Positions 42,325 to 51,155 of a stretch of DNA of 64,000 bases are shown here, piece after piece. The stretch is taken from contig CAVSJQ010000017.1 in NCBI GenBank assembly GCA_963728355.1, positions 1 to 64,000 on the forward strand, read 5' to 3'. Each line of letters starts with the position of its first letter. Position 1 is the stretch's first letter. Position numbers and translations under genes: made by a program. The notes beneath the pieces are model-generated. The model had not been told where the DNA came from, did not search any database, and worked only from the letters and a program-made list of their open reading frames with translations. The stretch comes from Sva-07 sp963728355. GTDB taxonomy: Bacteria > Actinomycetota > Acidimicrobiia > Acidimicrobiales > Ilumatobacteraceae.

Positions 42325-42996
42325 ATGGCGAGCGACACGCGCGTTCCACTGACCGTCGTACGGATCGCCGGTGACAGCGGCGCTGTACGGGTGGAGGCGA
42401 TCCCCGATCTCGACGCAGTGTCGGTTCGGGGAGCGACCTCCGGCATCGACGGCGCCGAGATGACGCTCGGTGGCGGGAGCGCTCGCACCGAGGTGCGGCT
42501 GCCCGCCGGGATGGACCTCGTGGTTGGCACGTCGTCCGGGCGGGTGGAGGTTCGAGGCCGCGTCGGATCGATTGCGGTCGTGACGACGTCCGGCAAGGTG
42601 ACTGTCGACGAGGCGGCAGCGGTCGATGTCCGCACCTCGAGCGGTGCGGTCGAGGTCGGCACGGTCTCGGGTGAATGCCGCATCGTGGGCGCAAGCGGCA
42701 AGGTCGACGTCGGTCGCTGCGGTGCGGCGCACGTCACCACGAGAAGTGGCCGGATCACGTTGCGCCACGTTCACGGTCCTGCCTCTGCACATTGTGCGAG
42801 CGGCCGGATCTCACTGTCGATGGCCGCGGCGAACGACGTCGATGCCGAGACGGTCTCGGGACGGATCACGATCACGATGCCCGCCGACGCCAACGTGCGC
42901 ATCGACACGCCGAACAGTGCGGCGGTCGCCGTCAGCGGCGAGCACGACTGCGTCGTCACCGCTCGGTCGGGCAGCGGTCGAGTCGTCGTCAAGTGA
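42325..42996 (+). CDS. DUF4097-type beta-helix protein
   Basis: 223 residues from ATG 42325. Repeated short beta units with alternating S-G turns (GTSSGRVEVRG, TTSGKVTVDE, TSSGAVEVG, GASGKVDVGR, TRSGRITLRH, TVSGRITITM) give the right-handed beta-helix/adhesin-like fold of DUF4097. No signal peptide, so cytoplasmic. It overlaps the following cyclase by GTGA, and the two are probably functionally linked. Confidence 0.75.
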   Translation: MASDTRVPLTVVRIAGDSGAVRVEAIPDLDAVSVRGATSGIDGAEMTLGGGSARTEVRLPAGMDLVVGTSSGRVEVRGRVGSIAVVTTSGKVTVDEAAAVDVRTSSGAVEVGTVSGECRIVGASGKVDVGRCGAAHVTTRSGRITLRHVHGPASAHCASGRISLSMAAANDVDAETVSGRITITMPADANVRIDTPNSAAVAVSGEHDCVVTARSGSGRVVVK

Positions 42997-43514
42997 GCGA
43001 CCGGGAACCGGCGGTGGGCACGGCCGCGATCATGTTCACCGACCTGGTCGGCTTCACGGCCTACACCGACGTCCACGGTGATCTGGCTGCGGTCGAGCTC
43101 CTCGATCGTCAGTCGAGCATCGTCGACAGCGAACTGGCGGGGCGGGGCCGCATCGTGAAGGAACTCGGCGATGGGCTGATGCTGTGGTTCGAGACCGGGC
43201 GCACCGGCGTGGAGGCGGCATGCGACATCCTCGCCGCCGTGACTGCGGCGCGCGATGCGGACAAATTCCTCCTCGCCGTTCGCATGGGGATGCATGCCGG
43301 TGAGGTCGTCGAACGCGGCGACGACTTCGTCGGCCAGACGGTCAACATTGCCGCCCGGGTGGCGGAGCTCGCCGGGCCGGGAGAACTGCTGGTCACCGAG
43401 CAGGTCGTGCGTTCGATCGAGGGCGACCGACAGCACGGTTCCTTCCGTGCAGTCGGCCCCACTCGCGTCAAGGGTGTGGGCGAGGCGATCTGGCTGCATC
43501 GATTGGAGCGCTGA
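42993..43514 (+). CDS. Single-domain class III nucleotide cyclase
   Basis: 173 residues from GTG 42993. Metal Asp17 (MFTDLVGFT) and Asp60, purine-site Lys56 (IVKELGDGLMLWF), transition-state Asn118 and Arg122 (VGQTVNIAARV). The purine-site Asp is replaced by Gln115. It is the bare catalytic domain with no sensor. The DUF4097 protein encoded just upstream in the same transcript may control it. Interestingly the other cyclase in this window loses the Lys and keeps the Asp. The product nucleotide is uncertain. Confidence 0.8.
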   Translation: MSDREPAVGTAAIMFTDLVGFTAYTDVHGDLAAVELLDRQSSIVDSELAGRGRIVKELGDGLMLWFETGRTGVEAACDILAAVTAARDADKFLLAVRMGMHAGEVVERGDDFVGQTVNIAARVAELAGPGELLVTEQVVRSIEGDRQHGSFRAVGPTRVKGVGEAIWLHRLER

Positions 43515-43570
43515 CACGGCCCGCCTGCCGCGCGGTTGGCGCCGACCTCTGTCGGGTATTGCCATCCGAC

Positions 43571-44758
43571 GTGACCGCCGAACGACGCACTCGACGACGA
43601 CGCCCCCGGCGACCCGTGGCCGAAGCGGCCGGTGTGGAGCCGCCACGTGATGCGGCCGAGCTGCGACGGCGATTCTCCTCCTGGTGGTGGCCGGCAACGC
43701 AGATGGCGTTGGCCGCCGGCCTCGCATGGCTGCTGTCGCACACATTGCTCGACTCGCCCGGGAGTTATGCGCCGATCACGGCGATCGTCGCCATGGGTCT
43801 GGGCCGTGAGCGCCGGATCTGGCGTTCGGTCGTCCTGATCGGCGGGCTGTTGCTCGGCACGCTGGTCGCGGAGCTCGCCGGTCAGGTCCTGGGTGTCGGG
43901 TGGTGGCAGGTCGGGATGGTCCTCGGCGTGAGCGGACTGCTGGCCGGGCTGCTGTTCGACAAAGAGCTGGCGGTCACCTACGCCACGATCAACGCCGTCG
44001 TCCTCTACGGCCTCCCGGGATCGGAGGGTTGGCTCCCGACCCGCGTGCTCGACGGCATTGTCGGCGTCGGCGCGGCCCTCGTCGTCACGTTCGGAATCGC
44101 ACCCTCGCGCCCGCGTCGCCAGCTCGCTGCTCGATTGCGGCGGGTGGCGGACCGGGCGGCCGACGGCCTGGAGTCGGCCGCCCAGGCGTTGCGGAGCGAG
44201 ATCGACGACCGCCGTCCTGATGCGGTGCGCACGGCGTCGGCGCGGATCGACCAGGAACTGCAGCGTGTATCGGGGACCGTGGAGCATGCGCTCGATCTGG
44301 CCCGTTGGGCGCCGATCCGCCGACCCGACGCCGATGCGGTCGAGCGTCTCGTCGAGTCCTCGTCGGCGCTCGTCGACGCGCTCACGACGGCGTCGACCGT
44401 GGTGCGGCTCGCCGACCGGGCGGTGGTGAACGATGCGGCCGTCGGCGAGGACCTGGTCGGCGGTGTCGAGCGGGCTGCGACGGCGATCCGGACGCTGGTC
44501 GACGACATCGTCGCCGAACGTCGGCCCGCCGATGCCGTCGTCGACGACTGCCGCTCGGCCGTCGACGCCCTGTTGTCCGAGCCGGCGGACCGGGCGGTCG
44601 TCATCGCCATCCAAGAGGAGGTGCGCGGCCTGCTCGACGACCTGATCGACATCGCGCAGGATCTGGCGGTGGACGACTCGGCCGGGTTCGCGCAGTCGGT
44701 GTCCACCCGCGAGGCCACCATCGACGGCGTCCGCTTCGGTCGCGCCGCCAGACGATGA
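43571..44758 (+). CDS. FUSC/aromatic-acid-exporter-like membrane protein
   Basis: 395 residues from GTG 43571 (TTG 43559 possible). N-terminal basic tail, five to six membrane helices at about 45-190 (MALAAGLAWLLSHTLL, APITAIVAMGLG, VVLIGGLLLGTLVAELAG, INAVVLYGLPGSEGWLPTR) typical of FUSC/ArAE proteins, then a long cytoplasmic helical domain (190-395). It may export small organic acids. It follows the cyclase by about 57 bases in the same direction. Confidence 0.75.
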   Translation: MTAERRTRRRRPRRPVAEAAGVEPPRDAAELRRRFSSWWWPATQMALAAGLAWLLSHTLLDSPGSYAPITAIVAMGLGRERRIWRSVVLIGGLLLGTLVAELAGQVLGVGWWQVGMVLGVSGLLAGLLFDKELAVTYATINAVVLYGLPGSEGWLPTRVLDGIVGVGAALVVTFGIAPSRPRRQLAARLRRVADRAADGLESAAQALRSEIDDRRPDAVRTASARIDQELQRVSGTVEHALDLARWAPIRRPDADAVERLVESSSALVDALTTASTVVRLADRAVVNDAAVGEDLVGGVERAATAIRTLVDDIVAERRPADAVVDDCRSAVDALLSEPADRAVVIAIQEEVRGLLDDLIDIAQDLAVDDSAGFAQSVSTREATIDGVRFGRAARR

Positions 44759-44760
44759 CG

Positions 44761-44800
44761 GGCTGACGTTGCCGTGTCAGGCGATGTTGCCGTGTCAGCC
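44761..44800. terminator. Inverted/direct repeat between convergent genes
   Basis: GGCTGAC (44761-44767) pairs with GTCAGCC (44794-44800), and inside lie two direct copies of GTTGCCGTGTCAG (44768 and 44786). It is located just past the FUSC stop and over the stop of the minus-strand TetR remnant. Probably a shared terminator. Confidence 0.4.
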
Positions 44801-45151
44801 GTCGTCGAGCAGCGCATGGCGCATCGTCGATGCGAGCCAGGTCGCGGCCTGCGATGATGTCCAGCCGCATTCCCGCACCAGCCGCTGGTGGATGTCGGGG
44901 CCGTTGCGGGTCGAGAGGATGTCAACTGCTCGCCGCCGATCGAGCCCTCGGCGGAGCGCTGCGAGCTCCGACAGTCCGTCGATCACGGATTCGGCGCCGG
45001 CACGCCGACGCTGCTCGGTCAGCTCGGCGAGGGGCAGCAGATCGACATTGCTCCGCGCAGCCGAGCGAACGACCGAGAACACGCGCCGGCGGGGAGCGCC
45101 GACACCGGCGGCGCCCTGACCGTGCTGGAACAGCAGGCGCGCCGCGGGTTC
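44795..45151 (-). pseudogene. C-terminal remnant of a TetR-like regulator
   Basis: The frame from a stop at 45152-45154 down to 44795 encodes the tail of a TetR-type protein: NVDLLPLAELTEQRRRA, then the typical end DIHQRLVRECGWTSSQ and WLASTMRHALLD. The helix-turn-helix N-terminus is missing; upstream sequence belongs to the nucleoside hydrolase region on the other strand. GTG 45082 could start a 95-residue fragment. It cannot bind DNA. Confidence 0.5.
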
Positions 45152-45221
45152 TCACCTCCGCTGCACGGACTGACCGACCGTCCCCTCGCGACTCGTCGCC
45201 GGAGTCGGCCAGACTGCGGTG

Positions 45222-46148
45222 ATGGACCGTCGCAGCATCGTGATCGACACCGACACCGCATCGGACGATGCGATCGCTCTCGTGCTCGCCGTGCGCGAGC
45301 CATCGGTCGACGTTCGGGCGGTGACGGTCGTCGCCGGCAACGTTCCGCTCGATCTGGCGGTGCGCAACGCGCTCGTGACGCTCGACCTCGCGGGCGGTGC
45401 GGAGATACCGCTGCACGCCGGCCGTGACCGCCCGCACGCCCGCCCGCTCGACACCGCCCAGTTCGTGCACGGCGAGGACGGGATGGGAGGAGCGACGCTT
45501 CCCGAACCGTCCCGTGCGGCGACATCCGACGATGCCGTCGGTGCGCTCCTCGAGATCGCCGCGCACGAGGCGGGTCGGCATGACCTGGTGACCCTCGGCC
45601 CGCTGTCGAACATCGCTGCCGCGCTGGAACGCGATCCGGAGTTCCTGACGAAGTTCGGCCACGTCTACCTGATGGCCGGATCGCCCGACGGCGTCGGCAA
45701 CGTCGATGCGCTCGGCGAGTACAACGTGTGGGCGGACCCCGAAGCAGCGACGGCGGTGTTCGCGGCGCCGGGAGCGAAGACGATGATCGGCTGGAACATC
45801 TCGCGCACGTTCGCGGTGATGAACGACGAGGAGCAGGCTGCACTCGCCGACGTCGGACCGCTGGGGAAGTTCGCCATCGACATCAACGGTGACGTCGAGC
45901 AGTACTGCCTCGACACGGGCCTCGCCGGATTCGATCTGCCCGACCCGATCGCGATGGCGGTCGCTCTCGACGACTCGATCATCGTCGAGGCCACCGATGA
46001 GTGGCTGGTCGTCGGACTCGACGGTCCGACCCGCGGGTGCACGATCCCCGATCGCCGCTTCGGCCGCCCCGATCCCAACACCCGCGTGCTCTGGTCGGTC
46101 GACGGGGCCGCCTTCAAACGGCGACTCTTCACCGCCTGCAGGGAATGA
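45222..46148 (+). CDS. Nucleoside hydrolase
   Basis: 308 residues from ATG 45222. Calcium-binding DTDTASDDAIAL at the N-terminus (D-T-D-x3-D-D), VTVVAGNVPLDLAVRN, TLGPLSNIAAALERDPEF and EYNVWADPEAA mark the inosine-uridine nucleoside N-ribohydrolase family. It splits nucleosides to base and ribose for salvage. The Thr-Ala-Ser where most members have Pro-Gly-xx is unusual. A hairpin follows at 46194. Confidence 0.9.
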   Translation: MDRRSIVIDTDTASDDAIALVLAVREPSVDVRAVTVVAGNVPLDLAVRNALVTLDLAGGAEIPLHAGRDRPHARPLDTAQFVHGEDGMGGATLPEPSRAATSDDAVGALLEIAAHEAGRHDLVTLGPLSNIAAALERDPEFLTKFGHVYLMAGSPDGVGNVDALGEYNVWADPEAATAVFAAPGAKTMIGWNISRTFAVMNDEEQAALADVGPLGKFAIDINGDVEQYCLDTGLAGFDLPDPIAMAVALDDSIIVEATDEWLVVGLDGPTRGCTIPDRRFGRPDPNTRVLWSVDGAAFKRRLFTACRE

Positions 46149-46193
46149 CCGTGGCCGATCACCACGCCGGTGACATCACGCCGCCCAGATCAC

Positions 46194-46244
46194 GTTTGTG
46201 TGCAGATTCCGGTGGGCCGTCCCACCCGAAAATGCAGCACAAAC
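46194..46244. terminator. Long imperfect hairpin between convergent genes
   Basis: GTTTGTG-TGCA on the left pairs with TGCA-GCACAAAC on the right across 51 bases, with an inner GGTGGG/CCCACC stem. Sits between the stops of the nucleoside hydrolase (+) and the DsbA-like gene (-). Likely bidirectional terminator. Confidence 0.5.
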
Positions 46245-46257
46245 GGCGATGGAGGCG

Positions 46258-46881
46258 TCAGCGGGGCAGCGGGCGGTCGCCCGGCTGTGGTCCCTCCGTG
46301 CGGCCGCGCTTGAGTTCGAAGAACGAGTCGATGTCCATCATCGCCACCAGGGCGTCCCACATCGCAAGGCTCTTGTCGGTGCTGGGCACACGCGAGATGA
46401 TCGGTCCGAAGTAACCGGCCTTCACGCCGTCGGAGTTGTCGAAGGCGATGATCGGTGTGCCGACGTCAGTGCCGACGAGCTGCATTCCCTCGTCCATCGC
46501 CGAGCGGATCACGTCGTCCCAGGCGTCATCGTCGAATGCGGCGGCGTGGGACGTGTCGAGCCCGACGGTCGCGAGTGCGTCCGCCGGGTCGAACGGTTTC
46601 TCCTTGTCGTGGTGGATTCGGGCGCCGAACTCCCAGTAGAGCCGGAACACGCCGTGGTTGCCGTCCGTGGTGCGCACCGACTCCATGACTCGCAGCAGCC
46701 CGTGGGTGAACTTCATGCTCTCGTAGCCGGGTGTGTCGGGCTCGGGCTCGTTCATGAACAACAAGCTGATCGGTCGCCACGTGATGTCGACGTCGCGATG
46801 AGGCTGGACCTCGTCGACGATCCAGCGGGCCGTCGCCCAGCAGAAGGGGCAGCCGGGGTCGACCCAGAAATCGACGTTCAT
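46258..46881 (-). CDS. DsbA-family protein, mycothiol-type
   Basis: 207 residues from ATG 46881. Thioredoxin fold with CPFCW active site (FWVDPGCPFCWATARW) and cis-Pro in DVGTPIIAFDN. The sequence layout matches actinobacterial DsbA-like proteins such as Rv2466c, which use mycothiol for reduction. Cytoplasmic, no signal peptide. Coupled to an upstream VOC protein by ATGA. Confidence 0.82.
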   Translation of the reverse strand: MNVDFWVDPGCPFCWATARWIVDEVQPHRDVDITWRPISLLFMNEPEPDTPGYESMKFTHGLLRVMESVRTTDGNHGVFRLYWEFGARIHHDKEKPFDPADALATVGLDTSHAAAFDDDAWDDVIRSAMDEGMQLVGTDVGTPIIAFDNSDGVKAGYFGPIISRVPSTDKSLAMWDALVAMMDIDSFFELKRGRTEGPQPGDRPLPR

Positions 46882-47423
46882 CGCGCCACGCTGTCGTCGG
46901 AGGTCCGGCGGGATGGTGCCGGGATCGACACGCCGATGCCGCCGGGTTCGCTGCGGCCGAACCGCTCGATCTCGGCAGGGAGGTCGAGCGGGCGGACCGT
47001 GGCGCGGGCATCGATGTCGTCGGCGGTGAGCAGGTGGGCGGGGATGATCCAGACGACCTCGAACTCGATGCCGTCGGGGTCCTTCGCGTAGAGGCTCTTG
47101 GTGGTGCCGTGATCGCTGGCGCCGACGAGGGCTCCGCGGTTGCGCAGCACGCCCGCGAGGCGTTGCAGTTCCCCGAGCGTGTCGACCTCCCACGCCAGGT
47201 GGTAGAGCCCCACGGTCGAGCGCCCGGCATCGGACGGTCCGGCGCTCGCCCCGATCTGGAACAACCCGAGGTCGTGGTCGTTGGTGGAGTCCGGCGCCTG
47301 CATGAATGCGGCGCCTGGGAACTCGCTCACGGCCCGGAAGCCGAGAGCGTCGCTGTAGAACTCCTTGGAGGCGTCGACGTCGCGGACGTAGAGCACGGCG
47401 TGGTTGAGTCGGTGAACGGCCAT
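46878..47423 (-). CDS. VOC-family (glyoxalase/dioxygenase fold) protein
   Basis: 181 residues from ATG 47423. Paired beta-alpha-beta modules with metal ligands: MAVHRLNHAVLYVRDVDAS (His), STVGLYHLAWEVDT (His) and KDPDGIEFEVVW (Glu). Pattern resembles extradiol dioxygenase or glyoxalase I relatives. Overlaps the DsbA-like gene by ATGA, so the two may detoxify one compound together, for example a thiol conjugate. Confidence 0.82.
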   Translation of the reverse strand: MAVHRLNHAVLYVRDVDASKEFYSDALGFRAVSEFPGAAFMQAPDSTNDHDLGLFQIGASAGPSDAGRSTVGLYHLAWEVDTLGELQRLAGVLRNRGALVGASDHGTTKSLYAKDPDGIEFEVVWIIPAHLLTADDIDARATVRPLDLPAEIERFGRSEPGGIGVSIPAPSRRTSDDSVAR

Positions 47424-47558
47424 CGACCCACACAACCTGCTTGCGTCCGCAATCATTCCCGGGCCGTTGCCGGCCCGTCCGGCTCAGGCCGGGCGGTGCG
47501 GTGGCCGGCCCCCGAAATTCCTGCGGTGGGCGTGGGTCTCGGCGGCGAGACTGGACCC

Positions 47559-49355
47559 ATGGCGAAGCAGTCCGGCGATGCCGGATCTCGATGGCGTGCA
47601 CTCGGCGCGTTGCTGCGGCCCGACGCCGGACGTTGGGTCGGCCTCGGCGCGCTCGTGGCCGTGGGCTCCGCGCTGACGATCGCCGGCCCGCTCGTCGTTC
47701 GACGAATCGTCGACACCGCCGCCGACGGCACCACGGTCGGCGAGATCACCCGCCTCGCCCTGGTGTTCCTCGCACTGGCCGCTCTCGCTCAGCTGCTCGC
47801 CGTCATCGTCGCCTGGCTCGCCACGGTCGCGGCCTGGCGCACGACCAACGATCTCCGGCTGACGATGACCCGCCACGTGCTCGGCCTCGACCACGAGTTC
47901 CATCGCACCCACACACCCGGCGAACTCATCCAGCGTGTCGACGGCGACATCACCTCGGTCTCGGAGTTCCTCGGCCAGGTCGTCACCAAGGCCGCCGGTG
48001 CGGCGATGCTCGTCGCCGGCATGGTGATCGTGCTGTCGGTGATCGACTGGCGGCTCGGACTCGGCATGGCCCTGTACGTGGTGCTCGCCCTTGCGGTCGT
48101 CGTCAGCACCCGGCATCGCGCGATCTCGGAGTCGTCCGACGAGATGGGTGCGCTCGGTCGCCTGTACGGCGGCATCGAGGAGCGGCTCACGGCCGCCGAG
48201 GATCTCCGGGCGAACGGTGCCGCGGATCACGTCGCCTGGCGGTTCGTGGAGGACAGCGAGGAGGCACTGGTCAGCGCCGTGCGCCGGGAACGGGCCTTCC
48301 TCGTCATGTGGTGGTTCGTGCAGGCAGCCGTCGCAGCGGGTTGGGTGTTCGCCCTCGTCATCGGCGCCGTGCTCTACGACCGCGGCACGATCACGCTCGG
48401 CACGGCGTTCCTGCTGTTCCAGTTCGTGCTGCTCGTCGCCCGGCCGCTCGAAGAGGTCGTCCACGAACTCGAGACCGTCCAGAAGGCGAACGGTGCGATG
48501 GTGCGCGTCGCCGAGTTGCTCGCCGTGCGGCCGAACGTGCTCGACGAAGGGACGACGAGCCCGCCGTCGGGCCCACTCGCCGTCGCCACGACCGCAGTGC
48601 AGTTCGACTATGGCGACGACCGCCCGGTGCTCCGCGATGTCGACGTCCGGATCGCTGGGGGTCGCTCGGTCGGCATCGTCGGTCGCACCGGCAGCGGCAA
48701 GACGACGTTCTCGCGCCTCGTGTTGCGTCTGGTCGAACCGACGAGCGGACTCGTCGCCCTGAACGGGGTGTCGATCGCCGACATCCCGGTCGCCGAACTG
48801 CGTCGCCGCGTCGCCCTCGTGCCCCAGGAGGTCGAACTGTTCGCCGGCACGTTCCGCGACAACGTCACGCTGTTCGAGGACCAGCGATCCGATGCGGCCG
48901 TCATCGATGCGCTCGAACGGGTCGGCCTCGGCGCGCTGGCGGCGGCGGGCATCGACCGCGAACTCGGCGCCGGGGGTGCCGGGCTGTCGGCCGGCGAGGC
49001 CCAGCTGCTCGCTCTGGCGCGGGTGTGGTTGCGCAACCCCGACCTGCTGGTGCTCGACGAGGCGACCGCCCGCGTGGACCCCGAGACCGAGCGTCGCATC
49101 GAGGCAGCGGTCGTCGAGTTGATGCGCGGCCGCACGACGCTGGTGATCGCCCACCGGTTGTCGACGCTGAAATCGGTCGACGAGATCATCGTGTTCGACC
49201 ACGGGCGCATCATCGAGCACGGCAACCGCATGGAACTCGTCGGCAACGACGACAGCCGCTTCGCCCGGCTACTCGCGATCGCCCTCGACGGTGAGCAGTC
49301 GCCGGCGTCGCCGACGGCCGTCGACGCCTCGATCGGCCGGGAGGTGACGACGTGA
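47559..49355 (+). CDS. ABC exporter half-transporter, subunit 1
   Basis: 598 residues from ATG 47559. Six-helix ABC exporter domain (about 25-310) and a nucleotide-binding domain (about 350-575): Walker A GRTGSGKTT, Q-loop VPQEVELFAGT, Walker B LLVLDEATARVD with catalytic Glu, H-loop IAHRLST. The signature motif is LSAGEAQ instead of LSGGQ. Paired with the next gene (GTGA overlap), it forms a heterodimer in which its own ATP site should be active. It probably exports lipids, peptides or drugs. Confidence 0.9.
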   Translation: MAKQSGDAGSRWRALGALLRPDAGRWVGLGALVAVGSALTIAGPLVVRRIVDTAADGTTVGEITRLALVFLALAALAQLLAVIVAWLATVAAWRTTNDLRLTMTRHVLGLDHEFHRTHTPGELIQRVDGDITSVSEFLGQVVTKAAGAAMLVAGMVIVLSVIDWRLGLGMALYVVLALAVVVSTRHRAISESSDEMGALGRLYGGIEERLTAAEDLRANGAADHVAWRFVEDSEEALVSAVRRERAFLVMWWFVQAAVAAGWVFALVIGAVLYDRGTITLGTAFLLFQFVLLVARPLEEVVHELETVQKANGAMVRVAELLAVRPNVLDEGTTSPPSGPLAVATTAVQFDYGDDRPVLRDVDVRIAGGRSVGIVGRTGSGKTTFSRLVLRLVEPTSGLVALNGVSIADIPVAELRRRVALVPQEVELFAGTFRDNVTLFEDQRSDAAVIDALERVGLGALAAAGIDRELGAGGAGLSAGEAQLLALARVWLRNPDLLVLDEATARVDPETERRIEAAVVELMRGRTTLVIAHRLSTLKSVDEIIVFDHGRIIEHGNRMELVGNDDSRFARLLAIALDGEQSPASPTAVDASIGREVTT

Positions 49356-51142
49356 CGATCGGACTGGAACTCGTCCCCGATCACGACGACCGGCCGACCT
49401 CCGCCGACTCCGGCGGTGTGCGTTCGGGCGCCGCCGGGCCGATCGGCGGAGTGACCAACGTGTGGGCGCTCGCATGGCGGGTGTCGCAGCATCGACGCCG
49501 GGAGTTCTGGCTCGGCTGGGCTCTGTTCGTGGTCTTCTTCACGATGCCCGCCATCAGCGGATTGTTCCTCGGGCGTGGCTATGCCGCGCTCCAGGACGGC
49601 GACACGACCGAGACGATCTGGTGGGCGGCTGCGATCGCCGTGAGCGAGACCGTGCGAATGGTGGCGATCCACCACGGCGCACTGATCTGGACGAAGGCCT
49701 GGATCCACATGCAGACGCTGCTACGCGCCAACATGCTCAGCGCCCAGATGGCGAGTGGCGGTCTCCACGCCGGTCAACCGGTCGGGTCGGCGGGGTCGGC
49801 GGTCACGCACTTCCGTGACGACACCGAGGACGTCGCCAACCTGGTCGACGGCATCGTCGACATCTCCGGTGGCGTCGTGTTCACGGTGTTCGCCGGGTTC
49901 GTCCTGGGCACCGCGGATGCCCGCGCCGCGGCCGTGCTCGTGATCCCGCTGGTCGGCGTCGGCCTCGCGACCCGCGTGCTCGACACGAGGATCAAGGAGT
50001 ACCGCGCCGCAGACCGTCAGGCGACCGAGCACGTCACCGGACTGCTCGGCGACGTGATGGCCGCAGCCACGACGGTCAAGGTCAACGACGCCGCAGAGCC
50101 GATGCTGCGTCGCCTCGGCGTGCTCGTCGAGCGGCGTCGCGACACCGCCGTGCGCGACCGTGTCCTCGAAGACGGCGTGATGGCGTTCAGTCAGGGAGCG
50201 GCCGACATCGGCCTGGGCCTCGTGCTGCTCGTCAGCGCCGGAGCGATCGCGTCCGGCGCGTTCGATCTCGGCACGCTCGCGTTGTTCACCGCCTACCTCG
50301 GCTGGTTGAGCTTCTTGCCGCGGATGGTCGGACGCGTGCTCGCTCGCCGCAAGCAGGCCGGCGTGGCGTTCGATCGGATGCGCAGGCTGGTCGCCGAACA
50401 GCAGGCGGCCAACACCGTGCGACCGCGCCATCTGCCGATCGACCCTCGTGACGTGCGCACACGGCCCGATGTCGTGCGTCCCGAGCGTGTCGCGCTCGAT
50501 GTCCTCGAGGTGCGCGGGCTGCGCGTGGCGTACGGCGACCGCACGGTGCTGACCGACGTCGACCTGACGGTCCGCCGCGGCGAGTTCGTGGTGGTCACCG
50601 GTCCCGTCGGCGCCGGCAAGAGCACGCTGCTGCGCGCCCTGCTCGGGCTCGCGTGGCAGGCCGACGTTGCCGGCTCGGTGCGCTGGAACGGCGCTGAGAT
50701 CGTGGATCGCGCCGCGTTCCTCGTGCCGCCGAACGCGGCGTTCCTGTCGCAGGTGCCGCAGTTGATCTCCGACAGCGTCGGCGACAACGTCGGACTCGGC
50801 CCGGTCGATCCCGCTCGGCTCGCCACCGCACTGCGCCTCGCCGCGATCGACGACGACATCGCAGCGATGCCCGCCGGCGTCGACACGTTGATCGGTCCTC
50901 GCGGTCTGCGTCTGTCCGGTGGCCAGCGCCAGCGCCTGGCCACCGCGCGGGCGTTGGTCCACTCGCCCGAACTCGTCGTGCTCGACGACCTGTCGAGCGC
51001 GCTCGACGTCGAGACCGAGGTCCAGCTGTGGACGAATCTGGCCGACGCCGGGATGACGGTGATCGCCGTGTCGCACCGGGCGGTCGCCTTCGACCGTGCC
51101 GATCAGGTACTGCGGCTCGATCGCGGCCGGATCAGCTCCTGA
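49352..51142 (+). CDS. ABC exporter half-transporter, subunit 2
   Basis: 596 residues from GTG 49352. N-terminal extension (1-45), six-helix domain, then nucleotide-binding domain: Walker A GPVGAGKST, canonical signature LSGGQRQRL, Walker B LVVLDDLSSALD, H-loop VIAVSHRAV. The catalytic Glu after Walker B is Asp. Combined with the altered signature of subunit 1, both defects fall in the same composite ATP site, the known arrangement of asymmetric exporters such as TmrAB and BmrCD. Confidence 0.9.
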   Translation: MTIGLELVPDHDDRPTSADSGGVRSGAAGPIGGVTNVWALAWRVSQHRRREFWLGWALFVVFFTMPAISGLFLGRGYAALQDGDTTETIWWAAAIAVSETVRMVAIHHGALIWTKAWIHMQTLLRANMLSAQMASGGLHAGQPVGSAGSAVTHFRDDTEDVANLVDGIVDISGGVVFTVFAGFVLGTADARAAAVLVIPLVGVGLATRVLDTRIKEYRAADRQATEHVTGLLGDVMAAATTVKVNDAAEPMLRRLGVLVERRRDTAVRDRVLEDGVMAFSQGAADIGLGLVLLVSAGAIASGAFDLGTLALFTAYLGWLSFLPRMVGRVLARRKQAGVAFDRMRRLVAEQQAANTVRPRHLPIDPRDVRTRPDVVRPERVALDVLEVRGLRVAYGDRTVLTDVDLTVRRGEFVVVTGPVGAGKSTLLRALLGLAWQADVAGSVRWNGAEIVDRAAFLVPPNAAFLSQVPQLISDSVGDNVGLGPVDPARLATALRLAAIDDDIAAMPAGVDTLIGPRGLRLSGGQRQRLATARALVHSPELVVLDDLSSALDVETEVQLWTNLADAGMTVIAVSHRAVAFDRADQVLRLDRGRISS

Positions 51143-51155
51143 CGGACCCAGCTGG

